Of a stretch of 24,818 nt of DNA, positions 8,153-16,059 are shown in pieces (within the stretch, counting starts at the first letter, position 1; each line of letters begins with the position of its first letter). This DNA comes from Nanobdellota archaeon. GTDB lineage: Archaea; Nanobdellota; Nanobdellia; Pacearchaeales; GW2011-AR1. The stretch is from contig JADFNI010000010.1 in the NCBI GenBank assembly GCA_022563455.1, positions 1 to 24,818 on the forward strand, in the 5' to 3' direction. Made by a program: the position numbers and the translations under genes. The notes under the pieces were generated by a model that did no database searches, was not told the DNA's origin, and saw only the letters and a program-made list of their open reading frames with translations.

Positions 8153-9578
8153 TGTGGAGTAATTTTTTCAAAACATCACTTACTTCAGACCCAGAAACTT
8201 GGCCCTTATATTTTCCCATGATTAAACCCATATAGGCCTGTATAGATAAATCTGGTTTTTCTTTTATTAAATTTTTTGTGACTTCATTTAGATTAATGTC
8301 TGATTTTTTGATTGATTCTTCAAAGCTTTTGCCTTGTACTAACTTTTGAAGGACGTTTTTTATGTCGCCTTTTGCAATTTCCTTGTCTACTTTTTCTAGG
8401 ACTGCTTCTAAGGTATGGACGTTTAGGATTTCGGAGATTTCTTCTGGAGTTTTATTTTCTTTTATTGATAATTCTTTTTGAAATAATGTTAGGCATTTTG
8501 CGATTAATTCTTTATCACTTGTTGTGTGTGATAAAGTCTTGAAATCTTCGATCCTGTTATTTTTTAGAATTAATTTTATTAGTTCCTCATTTAACCCAAA
8601 TTCGCTAAGGAAGGATTTATGTTCTGTTGCCAATTTTGGTAGGTTTTTTTTTGTTTCGTCAATTAATCTCTTTGAAATTTTAAGAAGTTCTAAATCTGTT
8701 TCAGGATACATTCTAGCGGAAGTAGGCATTGGTCTTAAGAATTGTGTCGTACCGTCTGGTAGAGATTTTCTAACTTCTAATTTGCAAGAGGAATTTTTTA
8801 GACATTCTTGTTGTCTTTTTATTTCTGTCAAAATTGTTTTTATCATTATTTTTGTATCTTGAAATCCTTTTATCTCAACTCTTTTGCTTCCCTTTATTGA
8901 AATATTTACATCTTGTCTTATTGTTCCGATTCCTCTTTTAACGTTGCATGCCCTTAAAATTTCTCCTAGCTTTAATGCAGTTTCTTTTATTTGTTCTGGA
9001 GTTTTAAGGTCTGGTTTTGTAGTTATTTCAATCAAAGGAATTCCCAATCTATCGAGGCTGTAAATTGTTTTGTCTCCAGTGGATTTTGATTTTCTAGCGG
9101 AATCTTCTTCTAATGCAATGAATTCGATTTCTACCTTGCCTGTACTTGTTTCGATATGTCCATCGTGGGCTATTAGAACCGTTCTTTGAAATCCAGCAGT
9201 GTTTGATCCATCGATTACAGTTTTTCTCATAATCTGGGTTACTGGGAAGATTTTTGCATTTAGTAAATGAGAAATTTGCAGCACAATTTTTAGAGCTTCT
9301 TTATTTATTTTATGTGGAGGTTCTTCGTCAAGCTCTACGAGGCAATTTGTATCAAAAACTTGGTATTCAAAAGTTTTATCTTTTGTTTTTTCATAAGCAG
9401 CCGCAGTATCTATGATTCCCGTTTCTCCAATTACAGGATTCAGTTTTCTTTTAATAGTATATTGTGGGGAATCGTTTCTTAAGAGAGATGGGCAGTTGCA
9501 AAATAGTTTATTTGTATTTAATTGCTGATGAATTTCTAATCCTGCAATTAACTCCAATTTCTTATATTCAGCTTCCAT
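8145..9578 (-). CDS. gatE: Glu-tRNA(Gln) amidotransferase subunit E, lacking the GAD insertion
   Basis: GatE binds Glu-tRNA(Gln), phosphorylates the glutamyl group and amidates it with ammonia from GatD; the pair is found only in Archaea. Recognisable GatE/GatB-cradle motifs are LIAGLEIHQQL (10-20), KLFCNC (24-29), LDRLGIPLIEITTKPD (175-190), RGIGTIRQDVNISIKG (215-230), VEIKGFQD (234-241) and ARMYPETD (288-295). The last of these separates GatE from GatB. The C-terminal helical/YqeY part (about 330-477) ends the protein. At 477 residues it is about 140 shorter than typical GatE. The AspRS-like GAD domain normally sits before the LPDGTT...ARMYPETD segment, and only about 18 residues (QQECLKNSSCKLEVRKS) remain there. 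A box at 9601-9608 lies 26 nt before the ATG. Confidence 0.94.
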   Translation of the reverse strand: MEAEYKKLELIAGLEIHQQLNTNKLFCNCPSLLRNDSPQYTIKRKLNPVIGETGIIDTAAAYEKTKDKTFEYQVFDTNCLVELDEEPPHKINKEALKIVLQISHLLNAKIFPVTQIMRKTVIDGSNTAGFQRTVLIAHDGHIETSTGKVEIEFIALEEDSARKSKSTGDKTIYSLDRLGIPLIEITTKPDLKTPEQIKETALKLGEILRACNVKRGIGTIRQDVNISIKGSKRVEIKGFQDTKIMIKTILTEIKRQQECLKNSSCKLEVRKSLPDGTTQFLRPMPTSARMYPETDLELLKISKRLIDETKKNLPKLATEHKSFLSEFGLNEELIKLILKNNRIEDFKTLSHTTSDKELIAKCLTLFQKELSIKENKTPEEISEILNVHTLEAVLEKVDKEIAKGDIKNVLQKLVQGKSFEESIKKSDINLNEVTKNLIKEKPDLSIQAYMGLIMGKYKGQVSGSEVSDVLKKLLHIT

Positions 9579-9647
9579 AAGGGATGGACCTTACATACCT
9601 TTAAATAACCTATTCTTTTATTATTGCTAGTTTGGGGAAATAAAGAA

Positions 9648-9920
9648 ATGAAATTGAAAAAAATAAACAGTTTATCGGCTATTGGTGTTGGAATAGTTTT
9701 TACAGTATTTTATTTTGCTTTGTCTTTATTTCAAATTGGTCGGTTTTTAGTTAGTACTGGAGCGGATGTTTCTTTGATTACTTATCAAGTACTTGTTCAG
9801 ACTTTTATTTTTACACCGATTGGTGGTGGTATAACTGGATTTGTGTTTGCTTTTTTAGCTATTCTTGCTTATAATAAGATTTCTAGTAAGTATCCAATTT
9901 CTTGGGAAGTAGCTAAGTAA
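9648..9920 (+). CDS. Small two-helix membrane protein, 90 aa
   Basis: A basic N-terminus (MKLKKINSLS) precedes a membrane helix (about 11-33) and, after a 30-residue external loop, a second helix (about 50-76) leading to NKISSKYPISWEV. This layout (N-terminal basic cap, helix, Gly-rich second helix, short beta-like tail) recalls DUF3566-type membrane proteins, but the match is weak and made from memory. An upstream TTG at 9624 is in frame. The ATG at 9648 has a TTTTATTA box about 28 nt before it and is preferred. It is divergent from gatE. Confidence 0.65.
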   Translation: MKLKKINSLSAIGVGIVFTVFYFALSLFQIGRFLVSTGADVSLITYQVLVQTFIFTPIGGGITGFVFAFLAILAYNKISSKYPISWEVAK

Positions 9921-9962
9921 ATTTTAACAATTGAAAATTTAGTTTAAATATTGACTGGAAAA

Positions 9963-11822
9963 TTAATTAATTAATTCAAATTCACCAAATATCTTTTGAA
10001 GAACCTCTAAATCTTTGAAATTAATTTTCATTTCTTTATCTTTTGATTCTTGCATCTGAATTTGTAATTCATTTGTATCAGAATTTTTTAATTTATTGTC
10101 AGATATCTTCTGAATTTTTTCAGACATTACCACAAAAGTATCTTTTAAGAAAAATACATCAGCATTGGTGTTTTTGCCAATTATTTTGAATCTCTTTTTA
10201 TCTATAGACTGAAATTCACATTTTTGAGTATATTCAATTAATTCTCTTGTGATTTCTGAGGACATTTTTCGGGCATTGTCTACATCTCTTCTTTGTTTGG
10301 CTCCTTCTGTTTTATCTTCCGATTTTTTTGCAGATTTGTGACTCTTTTTAATATTATTTTTTACTTTTATTATAAACTTTAAATTTTCTAAGAATTTTGG
10401 AGGGAATTTTCCTTCATTTATTAATCTTTCTTCAAATTCTTTTAGGATTTCTTTTTCACCTTCCTTATTTAATAGATTTTTAAGCATTCCAAATAAATTT
10501 TTATAAATTTCCTCGATTGATTTTTCCTGAATTCTCTTTTCAATTTGTTCTCGAAGTTCTTTTAACCTTTTAATATAATCAAGTGCGTCTTTTGTTAGTT
10601 TATCAAGAGTTTTTCCATCGATGTCTCCTGGTTTAATTTTTCCATGTTCCATCCCTTTAAAATATTTTAATGAAATTTCTTCAAAGATATCTGCATACTT
10701 TTGTTCAACCATTTTTTCTTTTTTAACAAAAGTTTCTTCAAAAGATTTTACTGTATCATACACATTTCCTGGAGCTTGGCCATAGAGCATTAAAAGTCCT
10801 TGGGTCGGTGTTGAAATTCCCCAGAAAAGATCTAGTACAGCGATATCAAATATTCTTTTTTGAACGGTTTCTTTTAATTTATCCCCCGAAGACATGAACA
10901 TGTCAATTGCTTCTGGACTTGGTTTAATTCTACCCATTCGAAGAAGGGATTTCCAAGGTAAAAAGGCTCCTCTGTCATAAAGTGGGATTCCATCTCTAAT
11001 GAAAGTAAACATTACTGGATGGGCATCCTTTACGGCTTCCCAAAAATCAGTCATTAAATAAATTTGAGGGGAGAGTTTATTTTTAACTCCAGCAATAGCT
11101 TCAGCTTCAGCTATATAAGAATGAATAATACCTCTTAATTTTTCTTTTAATTCTAGTCTTGACATTCTTTTAACATCAGTATCATCGATTACAATGAAAA
11201 CATCTATATCTGAAGTCTTTATTGTTTCATCACGGGTCACTGAACCACCGACGACATAACTTGAAACATATTTTTCAAATTTCTTTAAAACTAAGGATTT
11301 ATGAATTTGAGATACTCTTATTGCACCTAAAAATCCTTTATCTAGTATAGGATATGACATTGATAGGGCTTCCATTATATCAAATTTTGAATCAAGTCCA
11401 AGATTCCATATATCTACTGGAGTCATTACATGCACCCAGAATCTATCGTTGATTTTTCTTGCAATATTTATCGCATCTATTCTTATTGTTGCAATATCTT
11501 TAAATTTTTTTTCTGGAATGATTGTTAGAATGTGAATTAACTCTCTTTTGGAATCACTCTCACTAATTCCAAATTCTTCTTCAACTTTTTTTGCAGCTCC
11601 AGTTGGAATTATTCCAATAGATTGGATAAATTTGTGCTTTTTTAAAATTTCAATCTTATATTTTTCAATTTCTTTTGTAGTTTTATCCCTTTTTTTCTTG
11701 AGACTTTCCTTAATTTCTTTAGACATTGATAAATTTCCAAGTTTTCCTTTCGGGACATAATCTTTGGATAAATTTTCTTCGACGGATCTTACGTCGGAGT
11801 CTTTCTTGTGGTGAGCTTCCAT
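9963..11822 (-). CDS. Large orphan nucleotidyltransferase-fold protein, 619 aa
   Basis: Residues about 175-275 form a Pol-beta-type nucleotidyltransferase domain: VVGGSVTRDETIKTSDIDVFIVID has the GS (193-194) and the DID metal-binding pair (D205, D207) in SDIDVFIV; D259 in IYLMTDFWE is a candidate third carboxylate. It is preceded by a charged helical segment and a small alpha/beta region (about 60-170). After it come a helical region (about 290-400), a long Lys/Glu-rich coiled-coil-like stretch (about 400-520) and a compact C-terminal domain (about 525-619). The flanking domains match nothing I can name. Likely activities are nucleotidyl transfer to RNA or protein, as in tRNA-modifying, MNT or aminoglycoside-type enzymes, but no substrate can be assigned. 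A TATA-like ATTTAAAT box near 11846-11853 lies about 27 nt before the ATG. Confidence 0.82.
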   Translation of the reverse strand: MEAHHKKDSDVRSVEENLSKDYVPKGKLGNLSMSKEIKESLKKKRDKTTKEIEKYKIEILKKHKFIQSIGIIPTGAAKKVEEEFGISESDSKRELIHILTIIPEKKFKDIATIRIDAINIARKINDRFWVHVMTPVDIWNLGLDSKFDIMEALSMSYPILDKGFLGAIRVSQIHKSLVLKKFEKYVSSYVVGGSVTRDETIKTSDIDVFIVIDDTDVKRMSRLELKEKLRGIIHSYIAEAEAIAGVKNKLSPQIYLMTDFWEAVKDAHPVMFTFIRDGIPLYDRGAFLPWKSLLRMGRIKPSPEAIDMFMSSGDKLKETVQKRIFDIAVLDLFWGISTPTQGLLMLYGQAPGNVYDTVKSFEETFVKKEKMVEQKYADIFEEISLKYFKGMEHGKIKPGDIDGKTLDKLTKDALDYIKRLKELREQIEKRIQEKSIEEIYKNLFGMLKNLLNKEGEKEILKEFEERLINEGKFPPKFLENLKFIIKVKNNIKKSHKSAKKSEDKTEGAKQRRDVDNARKMSSEITRELIEYTQKCEFQSIDKKRFKIIGKNTNADVFFLKDTFVVMSEKIQKISDNKLKNSDTNELQIQMQESKDKEMKINFKDLEVLQKIFGEFELIN

Positions 11823-11854
11823 AATTTATAAAGGCTAATTTTGGTATTTAAATG

Positions 11855-12466
11855 TTACTCAGAAGACTTACTAAGGAAAAATTTGTTTATTATTTTGCTT
11901 GTAGAATATATGATTATTAATACGGCTGATATCCAAATTAGTGGGTAGGAGGAATTTGTATTTAGGAAGTTCAGGCAGGAGCTGTAGATGCAGTTTATGT
12001 TGGTTTCTTTTGATGTGAATAGAAGAACTACAATGGACAAGGCAACTAATTGGGCTATACTTATTTTCCATGTTGATTTGTTTTTTAGTTTAATTAGTTT
12101 TAGAGCATATAGGGATAATGGAATTGTGAATAAATGTTGTAGGCTAATTAATTTTTCTCCTACTCGACCTTCTACAAACATATATTCTGTAAATCCAAAT
12201 ATTGTTCGTCCTCCAATTAGGAAGTATGAAGAGAAATCTATTGCCCAGACTATCAATGGAATTATCAAAATATTTAATTGGCTTGCAAGAATTGTACCAT
12301 TTCTAAGTAAAATTCCAATTCCTATGAGAAGGAGTCCTAAGTAGCAAAACCAGAATATTCCTTCCAGGTTTCCCTTTTTTATTGTGTTGTAGACCGCAAG
12401 AATTGCTAGTGTTATGAAGAATAGTCCTAAGGTGTTTAGAAACATATTATTGCGCTTTGTTAACAT
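11855..12466 (-). CDS. Polytopic membrane protein, 203 aa, unknown
   Basis: About six hydrophobic helices are visible: residues 8-25, 34-53, 62-83, a region around 108-123, 133-150 and 174-191. A loop with RVGEKLISLQHLF sits near the middle and an NCIYSSC loop near 157-163 lies before the last helix. The two Cys are placed where an external disulfide could form. I do not recognise the family. The start ATG at 12466 has a CTTTAAAC box (12487-12494) 24 nt upstream; an internal ATG eight codons in is a possible alternative. It follows no operon: the upstream neighbour is a tRNA on the other strand. Confidence 0.75.
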   Translation of the reverse strand: MLTKRNNMFLNTLGLFFITLAILAVYNTIKKGNLEGIFWFCYLGLLLIGIGILLRNGTILASQLNILIIPLIVWAIDFSSYFLIGGRTIFGFTEYMFVEGRVGEKLISLQHLFTIPLSLYALKLIKLKNKSTWKISIAQLVALSIVVLLFTSKETNINCIYSSCLNFLNTNSSYPLIWISAVLIIIYSTSKIINKFFLSKSSE

Positions 12467-12567
12467 AGATTATTTAGGGATAATTTGTTTAAAGGCTTTT
12501 CTGATTGGAATAGTTAAGTTTTAAAAGTGAATCTTTGTTGATATTTTATAGGATCTTTTAGGTCAAA

Positions 12568-12638
12568 GAACCCGTAGTCTAATGGTAGAACACCTCGTTT
12601 ACACCGAGGATACCCAAGTTCGATTCTTGGCGGGTTCA
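12568..12638 (+). tRNA. tRNA-Val (anticodon UAC)
   Basis: The cloverleaf can be drawn by hand. The acceptor stem is GAACCCG (12568-12574) with CGGGTTC (12631-12637), and the discriminator is A at 12638. The anticodon stem is CCTCG/CGAGG with loop TTTACAC, giving anticodon TAC. The T-arm is CCAAG-TTCGATT-CTTGG. The D arm is short (GTCT...GAAC around AATGGTA). There is no intron, no encoded CCA and a 4-nt variable loop. Confidence 0.95.
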
Positions 12639-12706
12639 TATTTTGGAAAATGGAAGATATGGTTTGTTATGGAAATCTTTTTAAATAAAAGTATTCTATA
12701 TTGTTT

Positions 12707-13648
12707 ATGAAAAAAGTGATTTTATTGTTAAGTATGGTTCTCCTTCTTGGAGGATTTGTTGTTGCAATGGAAGACTCTGTCACTGTTAAGACAAATGTTG
12801 GAAATGAGGTTAAAGTTTATGCTTGGCCTGTTGGTGGTGGGCCCTTGCTTAATGTTAATAAAGGTATAGCTGACGAGAACGGAGAATATGTGTCGACTTT
12901 TTTTTCGCTTACAGAACCATTAGTTAAGTTTCAAGTAATTGTTATTAAGCCAAATGGTGCAAAAATTAGGGATGATAAGTTTGAAGATTCTGTGACTGAC
13001 GAAGAAATTATTTTTGATTGTTCTGAAGATCCTTGTGTAAAGAGGGATCCTAGTTTAGAAGCTTCTGTGGAAGACTCAATTCTGGACGGGGCGGCGGAAA
13101 ATGTGGATGCTTCTTCTGGAGATTCAATTGAGTCTGAAGTTAGTGGTAGTGTTCGAGTCTCTGAAGATATTTTAATTACTGGAAATGCTGTTGGATTTGG
13201 GATTAGAAAGACTGATGGTTCAATTAACTATATTTATCCAGGAATTGGAATTTCTCTTTTTGCTTTATTTCTTCTTTTAAGTATCGTTGTTTCTAAGAGA
13301 AAGACTGGAAAACTTAGTTCTGAGGAAAAGGAGTTGATTGATATTGAGGGGAAGGTTAAATCTAAAGAGGACGAAATTAAAAAAGCTAAAGAAGAAAAGG
13401 GTCGCAAAGTGAGAATTGAGGAAGAAAAAAAGAAGCTTGTGGATGATGAAAAGGAGCTTAGTAGTATTACTGGAGTTTCTTCAGTTTCACAAAAAATAGA
13501 AGAGGAGAAGAGAAAGCTTGATGGTGGAGATCGGGAGCTGAGCAGTCTTAGGAGAGAAGGGGACTCTTCTCAGAATAATTCTTCTAGCGGATTTTCTGGA
13601 AATAGCGGCGGGACACCTCCAAGTGCCCCTAGCAATCCTGGAATTTAA
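12707..13648 (+). CDS. Secreted, membrane-anchored protein with coiled-coil cytoplasmic tail (paralogue 1)
   Basis: A 313-residue protein. The signal peptide is MKKVILLLSMVLLLGGFVVA. A small beta-rich external domain (about 22-105) is shared with the next gene: TVKTNVGNEVKVYAWPVGGG, STFFSLTEPLVKFQVIVI, then a Cys pair DCSEDPC (105, 110). An acidic Ser/Asp-rich linker (115-155) leads to ITGNAV (157-162) and one membrane helix (about 177-196, after YP). Inside, a Lys/Glu coiled coil (about 203-285) ends in a Ser/Gly/Pro tail. Topology is therefore outside-in with a long cytoplasmic part. The ITGNAV stretch before a membrane helix recurs in secreted proteins of DPANN archaea as I recall them. 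No family is known to me. Box TTTAAATA (12680-12687) precedes the ATG; an in-frame TTG at 12701 is less likely. Confidence 0.78.
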   Translation: MKKVILLLSMVLLLGGFVVAMEDSVTVKTNVGNEVKVYAWPVGGGPLLNVNKGIADENGEYVSTFFSLTEPLVKFQVIVIKPNGAKIRDDKFEDSVTDEEIIFDCSEDPCVKRDPSLEASVEDSILDGAAENVDASSGDSIESEVSGSVRVSEDILITGNAVGFGIRKTDGSINYIYPGIGISLFALFLLLSIVVSKRKTGKLSSEEKELIDIEGKVKSKEDEIKKAKEEKGRKVRIEEEKKKLVDDEKELSSITGVSSVSQKIEEEKRKLDGGDRELSSLRREGDSSQNNSSSGFSGNSGGTPPSAPSNPGI

Positions 13649-13668
13649 TTTAAAGAGATGATGATAAG

Positions 13669-14463
13669 ATGGTAAATATGAAAAAAGAATTGGTTTTTGT
13701 TTTGTTGGTTTTATTTTTTAGCTCGTTTGTTTTTGCTATGGATGACCCTATAACTGTTAAGACAGATCCTGAAAACGAGGTAAAGATTTATGCTTGGCCT
13801 GTTGGAGGAGGACAACTTCTTAATTTAGGTAAGGGTCCTGCAAATGGTGAAGGATTTTTTTCGACAACTTTTTTTTCACTTAATCAACCTTTTGTTAAGT
13901 TTCAAATATTAGTTATTAATTCTAGGAATGAAAAAATTAAAGATGTGGTGTTTGATAACCAACCAATTGACCAAGCGATATTAATTGATTGTACAGTTTC
14001 TACTGGCTGTGAAATTAGTTTTGGTGGGGAATTAAGTGAGGAGGAAGCTATTGTTGAGGAAGAAATCATCGTGGAAGAAATCATCGTGGAAGAACCAGTT
14101 GTTGATCTAAGAAAATTTTCTTTTAAAGAGAGGATTGAATTTCAAGGAGCTTATGGAACTTGGCTTTATGCTGTTGGTGGGTTTTTTACTTTTGCAATTT
14201 TATTTCTTATGTGGTTTAGATTTCAACAATTTAAAGAATTTTTACTTAGGATAAATTATTTTTCAGAAGAAGGAGAATTACTTCGGCTTGAAAAGAAGAT
14301 TAGGCATAAGGATAGTTTGATGGTTAGATTTAAGGAAGTGATTCTTAGAAAAAAAAGAATTAAGAGCGCTAAGTCACAGCTTAAGTCTAAAGGTAATAAA
14401 CTTGAAAAGATGGTTAGATCTAAGATGAAGAAGCGTACAAGGTCTAAGTCTAAGAATAAATAG
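13669..14463 (+). CDS. Secreted, membrane-anchored protein with basic cytoplasmic tail (paralogue 2)
   Basis: A 264-residue tandem paralogue of the preceding gene, 20 nt downstream and probably co-transcribed. The signal peptide (about 1-23) is followed by the same external domain: ITVKTDPENEVKIYAWPVGG, STTFFSLNQPFVKFQILVIN, and a Cys pair DCTVSTGC (108, 114). The linker is an acidic run of IVEE-type repeats (about 125-145) encoded by a 15-bp tandem repeat. A membrane helix (about 164-183) follows. The cytoplasmic tail differs completely from paralogue 1: it is very basic, ending KKRTRSKSKNK. Such a tail could bind nucleic acid, ribosomes or membrane lipids. An alternative start is the second ATG (MKKELVF). 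Function is unknown. Confidence 0.78.
   Translation: MVNMKKELVFVLLVLFFSSFVFAMDDPITVKTDPENEVKIYAWPVGGGQLLNLGKGPANGEGFFSTTFFSLNQPFVKFQILVINSRNEKIKDVVFDNQPIDQAILIDCTVSTGCEISFGGELSEEEAIVEEEIIVEEIIVEEPVVDLRKFSFKERIEFQGAYGTWLYAVGGFFTFAILFLMWFRFQQFKEFLLRINYFSEEGELLRLEKKIRHKDSLMVRFKEVILRKKRIKSAKSQLKSKGNKLEKMVRSKMKKRTRSKSKNK
14059..14088 (+). repeat. 15-bp tandem repeat, two units, inside paralogue 2
   Basis: Two perfect copies of GAAGAAATCATCGTG (14059-14073 and 14074-14088), with a partial third (GAAGAA), encode the EEIIV repeats of the acidic linker. Identical codons indicate a recent in-frame duplication. Confidence 0.85.
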
Positions 14464-14528
14464 GATTGTTTTAATTTTGGTATACCCAAAGCTTTATAAG
14501 TATATTTTTTGATTTGATATTATAATTG

Positions 14529-14600
14529 ATGAAATCAGTGGAAAGTACGAGTCCTTGGACAAATGTCGGGGGGACTTATTGTTGTTCAAGATTTTTTTAA
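14529..14600 (+). CDS. Possible 23-codon upstream ORF in the helicase leader
   Basis: An ATG at 14529 opens a 23-codon frame (MKSVESTSPWTNVGGTYCC, then SRFF) that stops at 14600, 13 nt before the helicase ATG at 14614. Box-like sequences GCTTTATAAG (about 14490-14499) and TATATTTT (about 14500-14507) place transcription start near 14520-14530, close to this ATG. It could be translated from a leaderless message and affect helicase expression, or simply be chance in a 5' UTR. Confidence 0.3.
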   Translation: MKSVESTSPWTNVGGTYCCSRFF

Positions 14601-14613
14601 GATATTACATAAG

Positions 14614-16050
14614 ATGGCAACTTTTGAAAAGTTAGGACTGTCAGAAGAAGTGCTTCATGTTATTAAAGACAAGAAGTTTACTGAGGCAACCGAAATACAG
14701 GAGAAGACCATACCTTTGATTAACGAGGGTAAGGATTTGATAGCTGGCTCTGCTACAGGATCTGGGAAGACTCTCGCATTTGGTGCCGGGATAATTAAGA
14801 AATCTTTAAAGGGAGGGGGGATACAAGCTTTAATTCTTACACCCACAAGAGAACTTGCCGAACAGGTTGCGGTACATTTAGAGGAGTTTTCTTATTATAG
14901 TAAACTTGAAGTTTGTTCTGTGTATGGTGGTGTTTCAATGGAGCCTCAGACTAAAAAACTAAGTTATGCAGAGATTGTTGTGGCAACTCCAGGAAGGTTA
15001 TTGGACCATTTGAATCGAAATTCTATTGATTTATCTCGTGTTAAGTTTTTGGTACTTGATGAGGCTGATCGAATGTGGGATATGGGTTTTAAAAATGATG
15101 TTGCAAAGATTGTTAATGCGTGTCCAAAGAACAGACAAACGTTGTTGTTTTCTGCTACAATTTCTGCAGAACTAGCAGATTTTAGTTCAAAATATATGAA
15201 TTCTCCTACTGAAATTTCGGTTGATAATTATGTTGATGCTAGTAAACTTAAACAAGTATATTATGATGTTCCAGATAATGGTAAATTTTCTTTGCTTGTT
15301 CATTTACTCGAAAATGAGGATGCACATCTTGTTATGATTTTTTGTAATACAAGACGTAATGTAGATTTTGTTGTTAAGAATTTAAAGTTACAAGGAATTT
15401 CTGCTCAAGCAATTCATGGTGGACTTACCCAGGCTAAAAGGAATTTAGTTTTGAAGAGGTTTGATGATTCTAAAGTTAACGTTCTTGTATGTACTGATGT
15501 TGCTGCTAGAGGACTTGATATAACTAGTGTTACCCACGTATATAATTATGATACTACAAGGGATGCACGAGATTATGTTCATAGGATTGGAAGAACAGCA
15601 AGGGCTGGAAAAGAAGGAGTTGCAATAAGTATTTTGGGGAGCAGGGACTATGACAATTTTGCAAATGTTCAAAGGCATAATCCTGAATTGAAAATTGAAA
15701 ATGTTACAACACCTAATTATAAGAAAGTTTTTGTAAAAGTTGGTGGAGATGATAGTCGCGGACGATTTGGAGAAAAAAGATCTTTTGGCCGTGGAGCTCC
15801 GAGGAGGGATTCTCGTGGTCCTAGAAGGGATAGTAATCGCTCATCTAGTGGAAGTTCAAGGGGACCAAGGAGAAGTAATTTTCGTAGTGGTGGGGGTGGG
15901 GGTCAAAGATCCCACGGAAATACATCTCAAAGATCTAGTGGAAATACATCTCAAAGATCTAGTGGAAATAGAAGTGGAAGATTTGGAAGAAGTGACTCAA
16001 GAGGGCCTAGACGTGATAGACCTAGTAATAGGAATAGAAATTTTAGATAA
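14614..16050 (+). CDS. DEAD-box ATP-dependent RNA helicase with RG/S-rich tail
   Basis: The full set of DEAD-box motifs is present: F and Q motif (FEKLGLS, TEATEIQ), Walker A ATGSGKT (47-53), PTRELAEQ, TPGR, DEAD (149-152), SAT, IFCNTRRN, VCTDVAARGLDI and YVHRIGRTARAG. The core (about 1-375) unwinds RNA using ATP. A low-complexity tail of roughly 100 residues rich in Arg, Gly and Ser (GRFGEKRSFGRGAPRRDSRG and on) is of the kind that binds RNA non-specifically and promotes condensates. I chose the ATG at 14614 (MATFEKLGL) because family members begin there; an in-frame ATG at 14563 would add 17 unlike residues. The inferred 5' leader (about 90 nt) is exceptional in this window. In Archaea, DEAD-box genes with leaders are known to be cold-regulated. 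Confidence 0.95.
   Translation: MATFEKLGLSEEVLHVIKDKKFTEATEIQEKTIPLINEGKDLIAGSATGSGKTLAFGAGIIKKSLKGGGIQALILTPTRELAEQVAVHLEEFSYYSKLEVCSVYGGVSMEPQTKKLSYAEIVVATPGRLLDHLNRNSIDLSRVKFLVLDEADRMWDMGFKNDVAKIVNACPKNRQTLLFSATISAELADFSSKYMNSPTEISVDNYVDASKLKQVYYDVPDNGKFSLLVHLLENEDAHLVMIFCNTRRNVDFVVKNLKLQGISAQAIHGGLTQAKRNLVLKRFDDSKVNVLVCTDVAARGLDITSVTHVYNYDTTRDARDYVHRIGRTARAGKEGVAISILGSRDYDNFANVQRHNPELKIENVTTPNYKKVFVKVGGDDSRGRFGEKRSFGRGAPRRDSRGPRRDSNRSSSGSSRGPRRSNFRSGGGGGQRSHGNTSQRSSGNTSQRSSGNRSGRFGRSDSRGPRRDRPSNRNRNFR
15916..15963 (+). repeat. 24-bp tandem repeat, two perfect units, in the helicase tail
   Basis: Positions 15916-15939 and 15940-15963 are identical (unit begins GGAAATACATCTCAAAGATC and ends TAGT), each encoding eight residues GNTSQRSS. 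Partial matches flank both sides. The repeat preserves the frame and the Arg/Ser/Gly character of the tail. Confidence 0.85.
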
Positions 16051-16059
16051 GATTTTGAT

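Noticed and set aside
11988..12344. 118-codon plus-strand frame inside the polytopic membrane gene
   Set aside because: Antisense shadow; the minus-strand frame gives regular membrane helices and has a correctly spaced TATA box.
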